Notes: a model not told the origin generated them from the letters alone. A DNA stretch of 64,000 nucleotides from Aurantibacter sp034110465 (GCA_034110465.1 JAWUZD010000015.1:1-64000); one strand, 5' to 3'. Positions 35,228 to 44,034 are shown, counted from the first letter of the stretch. Program-made: numbers and translations.

Positions 35228-36439
35228 ATGAAGCAATTATTTCAAAATATAAAAGGAGATAGGTTAATATGGGCAATTGTTGCGCTTTTAGCTATGTTTT
35301 CTTTTTTACCAGTTTATAGTGCTTCAAGTAATTTGGCCTATACCTATGGTAATGGAAATACAATTTCGTTTTTAATAAAACATTTTGTGCATTTGGTTTT
35401 AGGTTTTTCTATAATGTTTGCGGTACATAAAATTCCTTACCGCTATTTTAGAGGATTATCTTTAATGGCAATGCCATTTGTAATTGTGTTACTAGTAGTT
35501 ACAATGTTTCAAGGAACAACAATAGAAGGCGCAAATGCAAGTAGATGGATTAAGATTCCAATTGTTGGTTGGTCTTTTCAGACATCAACTTTGGCAATGG
35601 TTGTTTTAATGGTTTATGTAGCTAGATATTTGTCTAAAGTAAAGGATCAAGTTGTTACTTTCAAGGATTCAGTGGTACCTCTTTGGGGTCCCGTTTTTAT
35701 AGTTTTAGCTTTAATATTGCCAAGTAATTTTTCTACCACTGCAATTATTTTTGTTATGGTTTTGGTGTTAACCTTTTTAGGCGGATATCCATTAAGGTAT
35801 TTGGTTGCTATTGTTGGAGCTGGTTTAATAGGGTTAACAATGTTTATTTTGGTCGCAAAAGCATTTCCGGATGCTATGCCAAATCGTGTAGATACTTGGA
35901 TAAGTAGGATAGATAGTTTTACAAATGTAGAAGATACAGCAGAAGATTATCAGATAGAAAAAGCTAAAATAGCCATTGCTTCTGGTGGAATTAGTGGTGT
36001 TGGACCAGGGAAAAGTGTTCAGAAAAACTTCTTACCGCAATCATCTTCAGATTTTATATTTGCTATTATAGTTGAAGAATTTGGTTTAATTGGTGGTTTA
36101 GGTTTGTTTATAGCTTATATGTTGTTGCTATTAAGAATAGTAATTGTAGCACAAAAAAGCGATTCCGTTTTCGGTAAGCTATTGGTGCTTGGCGTAGGTT
36201 TGCCTATTATTTTTCAGGCTATGATAAATATGGCTGTAGCTGTAGAATTGTTTCCTGTTACAGGTCAGACTTTACCTCTAGTAAGCAGTGGTGGGACAAG
36301 TATTTGGATGTCTTGTTTAGCTATAGGAATTATATTAAGTGTAAGTGCTAAGCGTGAAGAAATAAAACAAAAAGAAGACGAAGAAATAGATTCGGATTTA
36401 GAAGAAAATCCTTTAGAAATTTTATCTGAAGCACTCTGA
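35228..36439 (+). CDS. ftsW: septal peptidoglycan polymerase
   Basis: The 403-residue SEDS-family membrane protein polymerises lipid II at the septum together with FtsI. About ten membrane segments are seen. SEDS motifs include GANASRWIKIP, YQIEKAKIAIASGGISGVGPGKS, LPQSSSDFIFAIIVEEFG, FPVTGQTLPLVSSGGTS and an acidic cytoplasmic tail (KEDEEIDSDLEENP). The stop at 36437-36439 is immediately followed by the left inverted repeat of the four-helix-bundle insertion. Confidence 0.95.
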   Translation: MKQLFQNIKGDRLIWAIVALLAMFSFLPVYSASSNLAYTYGNGNTISFLIKHFVHLVLGFSIMFAVHKIPYRYFRGLSLMAMPFVIVLLVVTMFQGTTIEGANASRWIKIPIVGWSFQTSTLAMVVLMVYVARYLSKVKDQVVTFKDSVVPLWGPVFIVLALILPSNFSTTAIIFVMVLVLTFLGGYPLRYLVAIVGAGLIGLTMFILVAKAFPDAMPNRVDTWISRIDSFTNVEDTAEDYQIEKAKIAIASGGISGVGPGKSVQKNFLPQSSSDFIFAIIVEEFGLIGGLGLFIAYMLLLLRIVIVAQKSDSVFGKLLVLGVGLPIIFQAMINMAVAVELFPVTGQTLPLVSSGGTSIWMSCLAIGIILSVSAKREEIKQKEDEEIDSDLEENPLEILSEAL

Positions 36440-36448
36440 TTTTAGATG

Positions 36449-36469
36449 TACGATTTTTGATTTACGATT
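36449..36469 (+). repeat. left inverted repeat flanking the four-helix-bundle gene
   Basis: This 21-nt arm contains TACGATTT and ATTTACGATT. It matches the reverse complement of 36823-36843 at 18 of 21 positions, with all three mismatches in a central block. It lies between the ftsW stop and the inserted gene. Confidence 0.8.
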
Positions 36470-36476
36470 ATATCCA

Positions 36477-36830
36477 ATGAAACAAGTATTAAAAAATAGA
36501 ACTAAGAAATTTGCTGCAGACTGTTGGAGTTTGTGTGCTAAGTTTCCTGTTTCTCGTGAATATAATGCTTATTGTAATCAGTTAATTCGTTGTTCAAGTT
36601 CTGTAGGTGCAAATTATAGGGCAGCTTGTAGAGCAAAATCTACAGCTGATTTTATTAATAAATTAAAAATTGTTGAAGAAGAAGCGGGTGAAAGTATGTA
36701 TTTCTTAGAGTTGTTATTGGAGTTAAGTGATAAAGAGCATAAAGAAATGAAACGTTTGCATTCGGAAGCAAACGAATTGTTATCAATAATAGTAGCGTCA
36801 ATTAAAACACTACGAAATCGTAAATCGTAA
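36477..36830 (+). CDS. four helix bundle (S23/IVS-type) protein inserted in dcw cluster
   Basis: The 117-residue all-alpha protein has the family signature LIRCSSSVGANYRAACRAKS (39-58), IVEEEAGESMYFLELL (69-84) and a final helix ELLSIIVASIKTLRNRKS. The family is named after proteins encoded in intervening sequences of bacterial 23S rRNA. It forms homopentamers, is related to Avd of diversity-generating retroelements, and is common and sporadic in Bacteroidetes. Its role is unknown; nucleic-acid binding is likely given the basic faces. The dcw order elsewhere has murG directly after ftsW, so this gene is an insertion. Imperfect 21-bp inverted repeats flank it; its last codons (AAATCGTAA) are part of the right repeat. 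Confidence 0.9.
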   Translation: MKQVLKNRTKKFAADCWSLCAKFPVSREYNAYCNQLIRCSSSVGANYRAACRAKSTADFINKLKIVEEEAGESMYFLELLLELSDKEHKEMKRLHSEANELLSIIVASIKTLRNRKS

Positions 36831-36843
36831 ATGGTAAATCGTA
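36823..36843 (+). repeat. right inverted repeat; contains the murG start codon
   Basis: This 21-nt arm pairs with 36449-36469. It spans the last codons and stop of the four-helix-bundle gene and the ATG of murG. Just upstream another TACGAAATCGTAAATCG copy of the same unit begins at 36811, so the right end has about three tandem copies of a (T)AAATCGTAA-type unit. Confidence 0.8.
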
Positions 36844-37937
36844 ATTCAAAAACATATAAAATCATACTTTCTGGTGGCGGAACTGGCGGACATATTTATC
36901 CAGCTGTTGCTATTGCTAACGAGTTAAAATTACGTTTTCCAAACGCTAAGTTTTTATTTGTTGGAGCAAAAGATAGAATGGAAATGGAAAAAGTGCCTCA
37001 AGCTGGTTATGCTATAAAAGGGCTTTGGATTTCTGGTTTACAGCGTAGTCTGAGTGCTAAGAACTTAATGTTTCCATTTAAACTAATCAGTAGCTTGTAT
37101 AATGCTTATAAAATTATTTTAAAGTTTAAACCAGATGTTGCTATTGGAACTGGTGGATTTGCAAGTGGACCATTATTGCAAATGGCTAATTTAAAATCTG
37201 TACCAACATTAATACAGGAGCAAAACTCGTATCCTGGAATTACAAATAAATTATTAGGAAAACGTGCCAATAGAATATGTGTGGCATATTCTGGGTTAGA
37301 ACGCTTTTTCCCAAAAGATAAAATTCAACTTACAGGAAATCCAGTAAGGCAAGATTTATTAGATATTACTTCAAAGGTAGATGAGGCTAACAAGTTCTTC
37401 GACTTAAAAAAAGATAAAAAAACGTTGTTAGTTCTTGGTGGAAGTTTAGGAGCTAAAGCTGTAAATGAATTGATAGAAAAAGAATTAGATTATTTTAAAT
37501 CTAATAATATTCAGGTGATTTGGCAATGTGGTAAGTTGTATCAAGATCGTTTTGAGAAATATAGTAAAGTGGAAGATATACAAGTGCATACTTTTTTAAA
37601 TCGAATGGATTTGGCTTATGCCGCAGCAGATATTATAATTTCAAGAGCTGGAGCAAGTTCGGTTTCGGAATTGTGTATTGTGGGTAAACCAGTAGTTTTT
37701 ATTCCTTCGCCTTATGTGGCAGAAGATCATCAAACTAAAAATGCGGAAGCTATTTCAGTTAAAAACGCTGCTATTTTAATATCTCAAAAAGAGTTAGATA
37801 TTCAATTTGAAAACCAGTTTACTGATTTGATTAATTCTGAAGAAAAACAGCAGTTATTAAGTCAGAATATAAAAGCTTTAGCATTAGTAAATGCAACAAA
37901 AGATATTGTAAACGAAGTTGAAAAACTTTTAAAGTAA
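36831..37937 (+). CDS. murG: UDP-GlcNAc:undecaprenyl-PP-MurNAc-pentapeptide transferase
   Basis: The 368-residue glycosyltransferase (GT28) converts lipid I to lipid II at the inner face of the membrane. It shows ILSGGGTGGHIYPAVAIANEL, GTGGFASGPLLQMA, QEQNSYPGITNKLL, GGSLGAKAVNE and SRAGASSVSELCIVGKP. The only in-frame start codon is the ATG at 36831, directly after the four-helix-bundle stop. The first six residues (MVNRNS) are encoded by the inserted repeat, whereas the family normally starts one to four residues before YKIILSGGG. murC follows with no gap. Confidence 0.95.
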   Translation: MVNRNSKTYKIILSGGGTGGHIYPAVAIANELKLRFPNAKFLFVGAKDRMEMEKVPQAGYAIKGLWISGLQRSLSAKNLMFPFKLISSLYNAYKIILKFKPDVAIGTGGFASGPLLQMANLKSVPTLIQEQNSYPGITNKLLGKRANRICVAYSGLERFFPKDKIQLTGNPVRQDLLDITSKVDEANKFFDLKKDKKTLLVLGGSLGAKAVNELIEKELDYFKSNNIQVIWQCGKLYQDRFEKYSKVEDIQVHTFLNRMDLAYAAADIIISRAGASSVSELCIVGKPVVFIPSPYVAEDHQTKNAEAISVKNAAILISQKELDIQFENQFTDLINSEEKQQLLSQNIKALALVNATKDIVNEVEKLLK

Positions 37938-39311
37938 ATGAGTCAAAAGCAATCACATATAAGTCAGATTAGATGGTCTAATATTTATTTTCTTGGAATA
38001 GGAGGAATAGGTATGAGTGCTTTAGCGCGTTATTTTCACGCAACCGGAAAGGTTGTTGCTGGCTATGATAAAACAAAGACAAAATTAACATCGGAATTAG
38101 AAGATTTAGATATTAAAATCCATTACGAAGATTCTGTTTCTAATGTGCCAATGTCTTTTTTAAATTACGACAGAACATTAATAGTCTATACGCCAGCGCT
38201 GCCAAAAGATAGTCGTGAATTTGCACATTTTAAGAATAGTCCATATACTATTATGAAGCGTTCTGAAGTTTTGGGAATAATTACAGAAAACACCTATAGT
38301 TTAGCTGTAGCCGGAACACACGGAAAAACGACAACATCTACAATTTTAGGTCATTTACTGCGTTTTTGTAATGTAGAATTAACTGCGTTTTTAGGTGGAA
38401 TTAGTGAAAATTATAATTCTAACTTAATCCAAAATGGCGATAAAGTAAGTGTTATTGAAGCAGATGAATTTGATAGGTCGTTTTTAACCTTATCTCCAGA
38501 CTTAGCTTGCATTACATCTATGGATGCAGATCATTTAGATATTTATGGTTCAAAAGAAGCGCTGCATGAATCGTTTAGGGATTTTACAAAAAAGATAAAA
38601 CCAAATGGGAAGTTATTTGTTAAAAATGGTTTACCAATTGAAGGCTTAACTTATGGTATAGAAGATAATTCTGATTATTGCGCAAATAACATCACTATAA
38701 AAGATAATAGTTACTTTTTTGATGTAAAAACACCAACAGAAACACATACAGGCTTTAGTTTTAGTTTTCCAGGAAGGCATAATCTATCCAATGCGCTAGT
38801 CGCTTTAGCTATGGCTTTAGAATATGGTTGCAATGTTGAAAAATTGAAATTAGCATTAATCGATTTTAAAGGTGTGCAAAGACGATTTTCTTATCAAATT
38901 AAGTCAGACGATTTGGTTTATATAGATGATTATGCACATCATCCAGAAGAAATAAATGCAATTCATCAAGCAGTTAGAGAAATGTATCCTAAACAAGAGG
39001 TTTTAGTAGTTTTTCAGCCGCATTTATTTTCAAGAACCCAAGATTTTGCAGAAGAATTTGCAGATAGTTTGTCCAATTTTGATGAAATTCTATTGTTAGA
39101 TATTTATCCAGCAAGAGAATTGCCAATAAAAGGTGTAACGTCTGAGTGGTTGCTGAAAAAAATCAAAAACGAGAATAAAAAATTAATTAAAAAGGAGGAG
39201 TTGATTCAGGTGATAAAATCATCCAAAGCAAAAATAATTTTAACTTTAGGTGCAGGAGATATTGGAGTAGAGGTTCAGTCGATAAAAAAAGCTTTGCTTA
39301 ATGAGAATTAA
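37938..39311 (+). CDS. murC: UDP-N-acetylmuramate:L-alanine ligase
   Basis: The 457-residue cytosolic ligase adds the first stem-peptide residue. It has YFLGIGGIGMSALARYF, the P-loop AGTHGKTTTST, EADEFDRSFL, DADHLDIYG, GRHNLSNALVA and DDYAHHPEEI. Its start abuts the murG stop and its end overlaps ftsQ by 11 nt. An Mpl-type ligase is excluded by its length and AGTHGKTT context within dcw. Confidence 0.94.
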   Translation: MSQKQSHISQIRWSNIYFLGIGGIGMSALARYFHATGKVVAGYDKTKTKLTSELEDLDIKIHYEDSVSNVPMSFLNYDRTLIVYTPALPKDSREFAHFKNSPYTIMKRSEVLGIITENTYSLAVAGTHGKTTTSTILGHLLRFCNVELTAFLGGISENYNSNLIQNGDKVSVIEADEFDRSFLTLSPDLACITSMDADHLDIYGSKEALHESFRDFTKKIKPNGKLFVKNGLPIEGLTYGIEDNSDYCANNITIKDNSYFFDVKTPTETHTGFSFSFPGRHNLSNALVALAMALEYGCNVEKLKLALIDFKGVQRRFSYQIKSDDLVYIDDYAHHPEEINAIHQAVREMYPKQEVLVVFQPHLFSRTQDFAEEFADSLSNFDEILLLDIYPARELPIKGVTSEWLLKKIKNENKKLIKKEELIQVIKSSKAKIILTLGAGDIGVEVQSIKKALLNEN

Positions 39312-40023
39312 TTATAACATGATAAAGTTTATAGGGTTGTCTGCTTTTTTGATAACAATTTGGTCTTTTTCGTCTTCAAAAAACGATAAAAGAATAGTTG
39401 GTAGTCCAGAAGTTTCTTTTGTTGGGTCAAATACAAATTTATTTATTACTAGTCAGGCTGTTAGTAACTTGTTAATACAAAGTCAAGGTAATCTACAAAA
39501 TGTAACAAAAGAAGCTTTAGATTTGAATGGTTTAGAGCAGTCGTTAACAAAGAACCCAATGATTTCAAATGCAGAGGTTTACGTTAATGCGCTCGGAGAA
39601 TTAAGTGCAAAAGTTGAGCAGAAGCAACCAATTGCACGCGTTTTTGCTGCAACACAGTTTTATATAGATAGTAAAGGTAACTTTATGCCTTTGTCTAATA
39701 ATTATACAGAACGTGTGCCTTTAATAACGGGGAAAGTTGCTAAAACAGATTTACAAACGGTATTTACTATTGCTGATTATGTTAAAAATGACGACTTCTT
39801 AAAGAAGCAAGTTGTAGAGATTCATCAGAATGATGATAAAACAATAGAATTAAAACTAAGATCTGCAGCTTTTATAGTTAGGGTTGGAAGTTTAAATCAA
39901 TTAGAGAAAAAAATAAACAACCTAAAAGCATTCTTTATTAAAGCTAATAAAGATAATGTTTTAGGAGAATATAAAATAGTGAATTTGCAATTTGATAACC
40001 AAGTTGTTTGTACCAAATTTTAA
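39301..40023 (+). CDS. ftsQ: cell division protein FtsQ
   Basis: The 240-residue bitopic protein has a membrane segment (about 7-23, IKFIGLSAFLITIWSFS) and a periplasmic POTRA-like then beta domain, ending LQFDNQVVCTKF. The POTRA-type pattern is ALDLNGLEQSLTKNPMISNAEVYVNALGELSAKVEQKQPIARV, abbreviated here to its key part LTKNPMISNAEVYV. FtsQ links FtsL/FtsB to FtsWI. It overlaps murC by 11 nt and precedes ftsA by 3 nt, which fits its identity despite weak overall conservation. Confidence 0.9.
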   Translation: MRINYNMIKFIGLSAFLITIWSFSSSKNDKRIVGSPEVSFVGSNTNLFITSQAVSNLLIQSQGNLQNVTKEALDLNGLEQSLTKNPMISNAEVYVNALGELSAKVEQKQPIARVFAATQFYIDSKGNFMPLSNNYTERVPLITGKVAKTDLQTVFTIADYVKNDDFLKKQVVEIHQNDDKTIELKLRSAAFIVRVGSLNQLEKKINNLKAFFIKANKDNVLGEYKIVNLQFDNQVVCTKF

Positions 40024-40026
40024 GTT

Positions 40027-41385
40027 ATGGAACAAAATATTTCAGTAGGATTAGACATAGGAACCACAAAGATTGTTGCTATGATTGGTCGTAAAAATGA
40101 GTATGGTAAGGTTGAGATTTTAGGTATTGGTAAATCTAAAAGTTTAGGTGTACATCGTGGTGTAGTAAATAACATTACGCAAACAATTCAATCAATTCAA
40201 TTAGCAATTCAAGAAGCAGAAGCAGCAGCTTCTGAAAAAATTATAGGTGTTACCGTAGGTATTGCAGGACAGCATATTAGAAGTTTGCAGCATAGCGATT
40301 ACATAACAAGATCTAATGCAGAAACGGTTATAGATGAAGATGATATTGATCGTTTAATTAATCAAGTTCATAAATTGGTGATGCTTCCTGGAGAGGAAAT
40401 TATTCATGTTTTACCTCAAGAATATAAAATAGACGGACAAGCAGAGATTACAGAGCCAATAGGAATGTATGGTGGACGTTTAGAGGCTAACTTCCATGTT
40501 GTAGTTGGTCAAGTAACTTCTATTAGAAACATTGCACGTTGTGTACAAACTGCAGATATTGAATTAGAAGGTATTACTTTGGAGCCTTTAGCTTCTGCAA
40601 ACGCAGTTTTAAGTCAAGAAGAAAAAGAAGCTGGAGTTGCATTAATTGATATTGGTGGAGGAACAACAGATTTAGCTGTTTTTAAAGACGGAATTATACG
40701 TCACACAGCAGTTATCCCTTTTGGAGGAAATATAATTACTGAAGATATAAAAGAAGGTTGTTCTATAATTGAAAAGCAAGCAGAATTATTGAAAGTTAAA
40801 TTTGGTAGCGCTTGGCCTGGTGAAAATAAAGAAAATGAAATTGTTTCTATTCCAGGATTAAGAGGTAGAGATCCAAAAGAAATCACATTAAAAAATTTGT
40901 CTAAAATAATTCATGCTAGAGTTGTGGAAATTATAGAACAAGTTTATGTAGAGATAAAAAATTACGGGCACGAAGAACAAAAGAAAATTTTAATTGCAGG
41001 AATTGTATTAACTGGTGGCGGAAGTCAGTTAAAACATTTAAAGCAATTAGTAGAATATATAACAGGAATGGATACCAGAATTGGTTATCCAAACGAGCAT
41101 TTAGCAGGCGATAGTGATGATGCAATTACTAGTCCGTTATTTGCAACCGCAGTAGGATTGGTTATGGATGGCTTACATCGCCAAGAACGTAAACGAGAAG
41201 AAGCTTTAGAGGATGAAATTGAAGAAACTCAAATAACTCCAGAATTTAAAGAAGCAGTTTTAGAAAACGAACTTGAAGAAGAACAAGAAATTGAAGTAAA
41301 GCCAACAGCTCCAAAAAAGGAGAGACGTTCCTTTATAGAAAATTTTACATCGAGAATAAAAGATTTTTTAGATAACGCAGAATAA
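40027..41385 (+). CDS. ftsA: cell division actin-like ATPase FtsA
   Basis: The 452-residue actin-fold ATPase tethers FtsZ to the membrane. It has phosphate-1 GLDIGTTKIVAMIG, the 1C domain, phosphate-2 LIDIGGGTTDLAVF and the adenosine motif IVLTGGGSQL. An acidic linker (about 385-430, EDEIEETQITPEFKEAVLEN) leads to a C-terminal amphipathic helix, RRSFIENFTSRIKDFL, the membrane anchor. ftsZ follows after 74 nt, the longest gap inside the cluster, which contains a hairpin. Confidence 0.95.
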   Translation: MEQNISVGLDIGTTKIVAMIGRKNEYGKVEILGIGKSKSLGVHRGVVNNITQTIQSIQLAIQEAEAAASEKIIGVTVGIAGQHIRSLQHSDYITRSNAETVIDEDDIDRLINQVHKLVMLPGEEIIHVLPQEYKIDGQAEITEPIGMYGGRLEANFHVVVGQVTSIRNIARCVQTADIELEGITLEPLASANAVLSQEEKEAGVALIDIGGGTTDLAVFKDGIIRHTAVIPFGGNIITEDIKEGCSIIEKQAELLKVKFGSAWPGENKENEIVSIPGLRGRDPKEITLKNLSKIIHARVVEIIEQVYVEIKNYGHEEQKKILIAGIVLTGGGSQLKHLKQLVEYITGMDTRIGYPNEHLAGDSDDAITSPLFATAVGLVMDGLHRQERKREEALEDEIEETQITPEFKEAVLENELEEEQEIEVKPTAPKKERRSFIENFTSRIKDFLDNAE

Positions 41386-41406
41386 TTAAGAATAATTCTT
41401 CTTAAT
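41385..41406 (+). promoter_or_regulatory. hairpin between ftsA and ftsZ
   Basis: Perfect 8-bp stem ATTAAGAA / TTCTTAAT with a 6-nt loop, beginning at the last base of the ftsA stop. There is no T run, so it is more likely an RNA-stability or processing element than a terminator; it may help set the high FtsZ:FtsA ratio (inference). Confidence 0.4.
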
Positions 41407-41459
41407 AAGATTAAAGTTTAGAATTAAAAATAGAGGAGAAAATAAGGAAATTAGAATTT

Positions 41460-43490
41460 ATGAGCAGCAACAACGAATTCGAAAGTATTTCATTTGATTT
41501 ACCAAAAAATCAATCAAATGTAATTAAAGTAATAGGTGTTGGTGGCGGCGGAAGCAATGCCATTAACCATATGTTTCAACAAGGAATAAAAGGTGTGGAT
41601 TTTGTAATCTGTAATACTGATTCTCAAGCTTTACAAAATAGTGGTGTACCTAATAAAATACAATTAGGTGTTCATTTAACAGAAGGATTAGGTGCAGGAG
41701 CAAACCCTACTGTCGGAGAGCAATCTGCTGTAGAAAGCTACGAAGAAATAAAACGTATGCTAGATGTAAATACAAAAATGGTATTTATAACAGCAGGAAT
41801 GGGCGGAGGAACAGGAACTGGTGCCGCACCAGTTATTGCTAAAATGGCTAAAGATATGGATATCTTAACCGTTGGTATTGTTACAATTCCATTTAAGTTT
41901 GAAGGAAGAATGCGTAATGAACAAGCGCAAATCGGAATTGAAAAACTACGCAAAGAAGTAGACTCTTTAATTGTAATTAATAATAATAATTTACGTGAAG
42001 TATATGGGAATTTAGGTTTTAAAGCTGGGTTTTCTAAAGCTGATGAAGTTTTAGCTACTGCTTCAAGAGGAATTGCAGAGGTTATAACACATCATTACAC
42101 ACAAAATATTGATTTACGTGATGCTAAAACAGTTTTGAGTAATAGTGGAACTGCAATTATGGGTTCTGCAACTGCAGATGGACCAAATAGAGCTTTAGAA
42201 GCTATTACAAAAGCTTTAGATTCTCCTTTGTTAAATGATAATAAAATTACAGGAGCTAAAAACGTATTGTTGCTAATCGTTTCAGGTTCTTCGGAAATAA
42301 CTATTGATGAAATAGGTGAAATTAACGATCATATTCAAGATGAGGCAGGTAATGGAGCTAACATTATTATGGGAGTTGGAGAAGAAGAAGGTTTAGGAGA
42401 ATCTATTTCTGTAACTATTGTTGCTACAGGTTTTGATGTAGAGCAACAAAACGAAATTACCAATATAGAAACTAAAAAGGTTGTACATTCTTTAGAAGGT
42501 AAAACAGAATCGCCTAAAATCGAAGCTGTAAAACCAGAAACTCCAGTAGCTCCAGCAAAACCAGTTTTTGTTGAAAAGAAACCTGAAGCTGTAATAAAAC
42601 ATACACTTGATTTAGATGAAGATTTTGATATTGTAAACACAACATTTGTACCTAAATCAATAATTCAATCAAAAGAAGAAACTAAAGAAGAAATAGAATT
42701 AGATATTATTCCTACTTCAGAATTAATTAAAAATATTGATGTTGTATATGAAGAGGTTTCTGTAAATGTTAAAGATTTTAATGATTTCGTTATTACTTCA
42801 ACTCAAGAAGAAGTTGTTGTAAATGAGATTGAAGAAGATGAAGAGCAACAAATAACTTTATCTTTCGACTTACCTTTTAGTAATGATATTGAGTTTGAAG
42901 AAGTAAAAGCAGAAATTAAGTTAGAAGAAACCGTTGAAGCTTTTGAAGAGGTTACAGAAAGTCAAGTGATTCAACCCGTTATTCATCAATTAACAGAAGA
43001 TGAAGAACAAATAGAGGTTAAGGACGAAATAGAAATTATTCCAGTTACAGAAACAACTGATTCAGGAGAAATTCGTTACGCTTTAGATGATTATGAGACT
43101 GAAGAGTCTGCATTAAATTCAGTTACTGAAGTTGAGAAATTAGAAGAAGACGTAGTTTTTGAAACAAAGATTGTTAATGAGTCTGTTTTAGAGCCTAAAA
43201 ACGATACTATTGAAGAGGATATAGATCCTTTACATACGCCAATTTCGGAATTATTAAAAAGTAGAGCAGAAGAACGTCGTCAAAAAATGAAATTATTCAA
43301 TTATAAATTTAATAATTCAAAAATCGATGATATAGAAAAAGTTCCTGCTTATAAACGTCAAGGTCTAGATATTGAAGAAGGACAACATTCTTCTGATAAC
43401 AAAGTGTCAAGAACAATGTTGGGGACAGATGATAATGATGATATTCAATTAAGAAGTAATAATTCATTTTTACACGATAACGTGGATTAA
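41460..43490 (+). CDS. ftsZ: cell division GTPase FtsZ with long acidic tail
   Basis: The 676-residue tubulin homologue forms the Z-ring. The GTPase core (about 1-330) has GVGGGGSNAINHM, LGAGANPTVGEQ, the tubulin signature GMGGGTGTGAAP and NNNNLREVYGNLGF. Typical FtsZ is 380-400 residues. Here a Glu/Val-rich disordered linker of about 300 residues precedes the end. The last ~50 residues (PAYKRQGLDIEEGQ then LRSNNSFLHDNVD) are the flavobacterial conserved C-terminal peptide that replaces the DIPAFLR-type peptide and should contact FtsA. A terminator follows. Confidence 0.95.
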   Translation: MSSNNEFESISFDLPKNQSNVIKVIGVGGGGSNAINHMFQQGIKGVDFVICNTDSQALQNSGVPNKIQLGVHLTEGLGAGANPTVGEQSAVESYEEIKRMLDVNTKMVFITAGMGGGTGTGAAPVIAKMAKDMDILTVGIVTIPFKFEGRMRNEQAQIGIEKLRKEVDSLIVINNNNLREVYGNLGFKAGFSKADEVLATASRGIAEVITHHYTQNIDLRDAKTVLSNSGTAIMGSATADGPNRALEAITKALDSPLLNDNKITGAKNVLLLIVSGSSEITIDEIGEINDHIQDEAGNGANIIMGVGEEEGLGESISVTIVATGFDVEQQNEITNIETKKVVHSLEGKTESPKIEAVKPETPVAPAKPVFVEKKPEAVIKHTLDLDEDFDIVNTTFVPKSIIQSKEETKEEIELDIIPTSELIKNIDVVYEEVSVNVKDFNDFVITSTQEEVVVNEIEEDEEQQITLSFDLPFSNDIEFEEVKAEIKLEETVEAFEEVTESQVIQPVIHQLTEDEEQIEVKDEIEIIPVTETTDSGEIRYALDDYETEESALNSVTEVEKLEEDVVFETKIVNESVLEPKNDTIEEDIDPLHTPISELLKSRAEERRQKMKLFNYKFNNSKIDDIEKVPAYKRQGLDIEEGQHSSDNKVSRTMLGTDDNDDIQLRSNNSFLHDNVD

Positions 43491-43513
43491 TGCATTTTAA
43501 ATAAAATGTTCTG

Positions 43514-43557
43514 AAACCCAATATAGTCTTTGATTGTATTGGGTTTTATTTTTTTTA
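43514..43557 (+). terminator. terminator at the end of the dcw cluster
   Basis: Perfect 10-bp stem AAACCCAATA / TATTGGGTTT with a 13-nt loop, then TATTTTTTTT, 24 nt after the ftsZ stop. Confidence 0.85.
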
Positions 43558-43563
43558 TATTAG
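43534..43563 (+). promoter_or_regulatory. putative promoter of the yqeY-like gene
   Basis: TTG (43534-43536), a 19-nt spacer and TATATTAG (43556-43563), 7 of 8 matches to TAnnTTTG. It overlaps the dcw terminator. Confidence 0.4.
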
Positions 43564-43584
43564 CAATTAAACAAAATTAAAAAG

Positions 43585-44034
43585 ATGGGTTTATCACAAG
43601 ATATTATGGTAGCATTGAAAACTGCTATGAAAAGTAAAGATAAGGTAGCACTAACCGCATTAAGAGCAGTTAAATCTGCAATACTTTTAGCACAAACGGA
43701 AAGTGGTGCAAAAGAAGAATTAACAGAAGAGCAAGAATTAAAAATACTCCAGAAACAAGTAAAGCAACGCAAAGATAGTGCAGCGGTTTACTTAGAACAA
43801 GGAAGAGAAGATTTAGCGGAACCAGAATTAGCAGAAGCAGAAGTGATTTCTCAATTCTTACCAGAAGCAATATCAGAAGATGATGTAGCAAATGTAGTAG
43901 ATACTATTATTGCTAAAGTAGGAGCACAAGGAATGAAAGATATGGGTAAAGTTATGGGTTTGGTAAGTGCAGAGTTAGCTGGTAAAGCAGACGGGAAAAC
44001 CATCTCTAATATTGTGAAAGCTAAATTAGCTTAA
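43585..44034 (+). CDS. GatB/YqeY domain protein
   Basis: The 149-residue all-alpha protein matches YqeY, the stand-alone version of the tail domain of the amidotransferase subunit GatB. Patterns are LKTAMKSKDKVALTALRAVKSA, QVKQRKDSAAVYLEQGREDLAE and MKDMGKVMGLVSAELAGKADGK. The domain binds the tRNA elbow in GatB; the role of the free form is unclear. In Bacteroidetes it commonly follows ftsZ. A dcw terminator separates them here. Confidence 0.92.
   Translation: MGLSQDIMVALKTAMKSKDKVALTALRAVKSAILLAQTESGAKEELTEEQELKILQKQVKQRKDSAAVYLEQGREDLAEPELAEAEVISQFLPEAISEDDVANVVDTIIAKVGAQGMKDMGKVMGLVSAELAGKADGKTISNIVKAKLA

Noticed and set aside
36477..36830. A diversity-generating retroelement (because the gene is Avd-related)
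   Set aside because: No reverse transcriptase and no template/variable repeat pair lie in the neighbourhood; only the four-helix-bundle gene is present.
36614..36865. An 83-codon minus-strand frame starting MILYVFELRFTIYDLRFRS
   Set aside because: The LRFTIYDLRF peptide is simply the translation of the AAATCGTAAATCG repeat; the rest is antisense to the four-helix-bundle gene.
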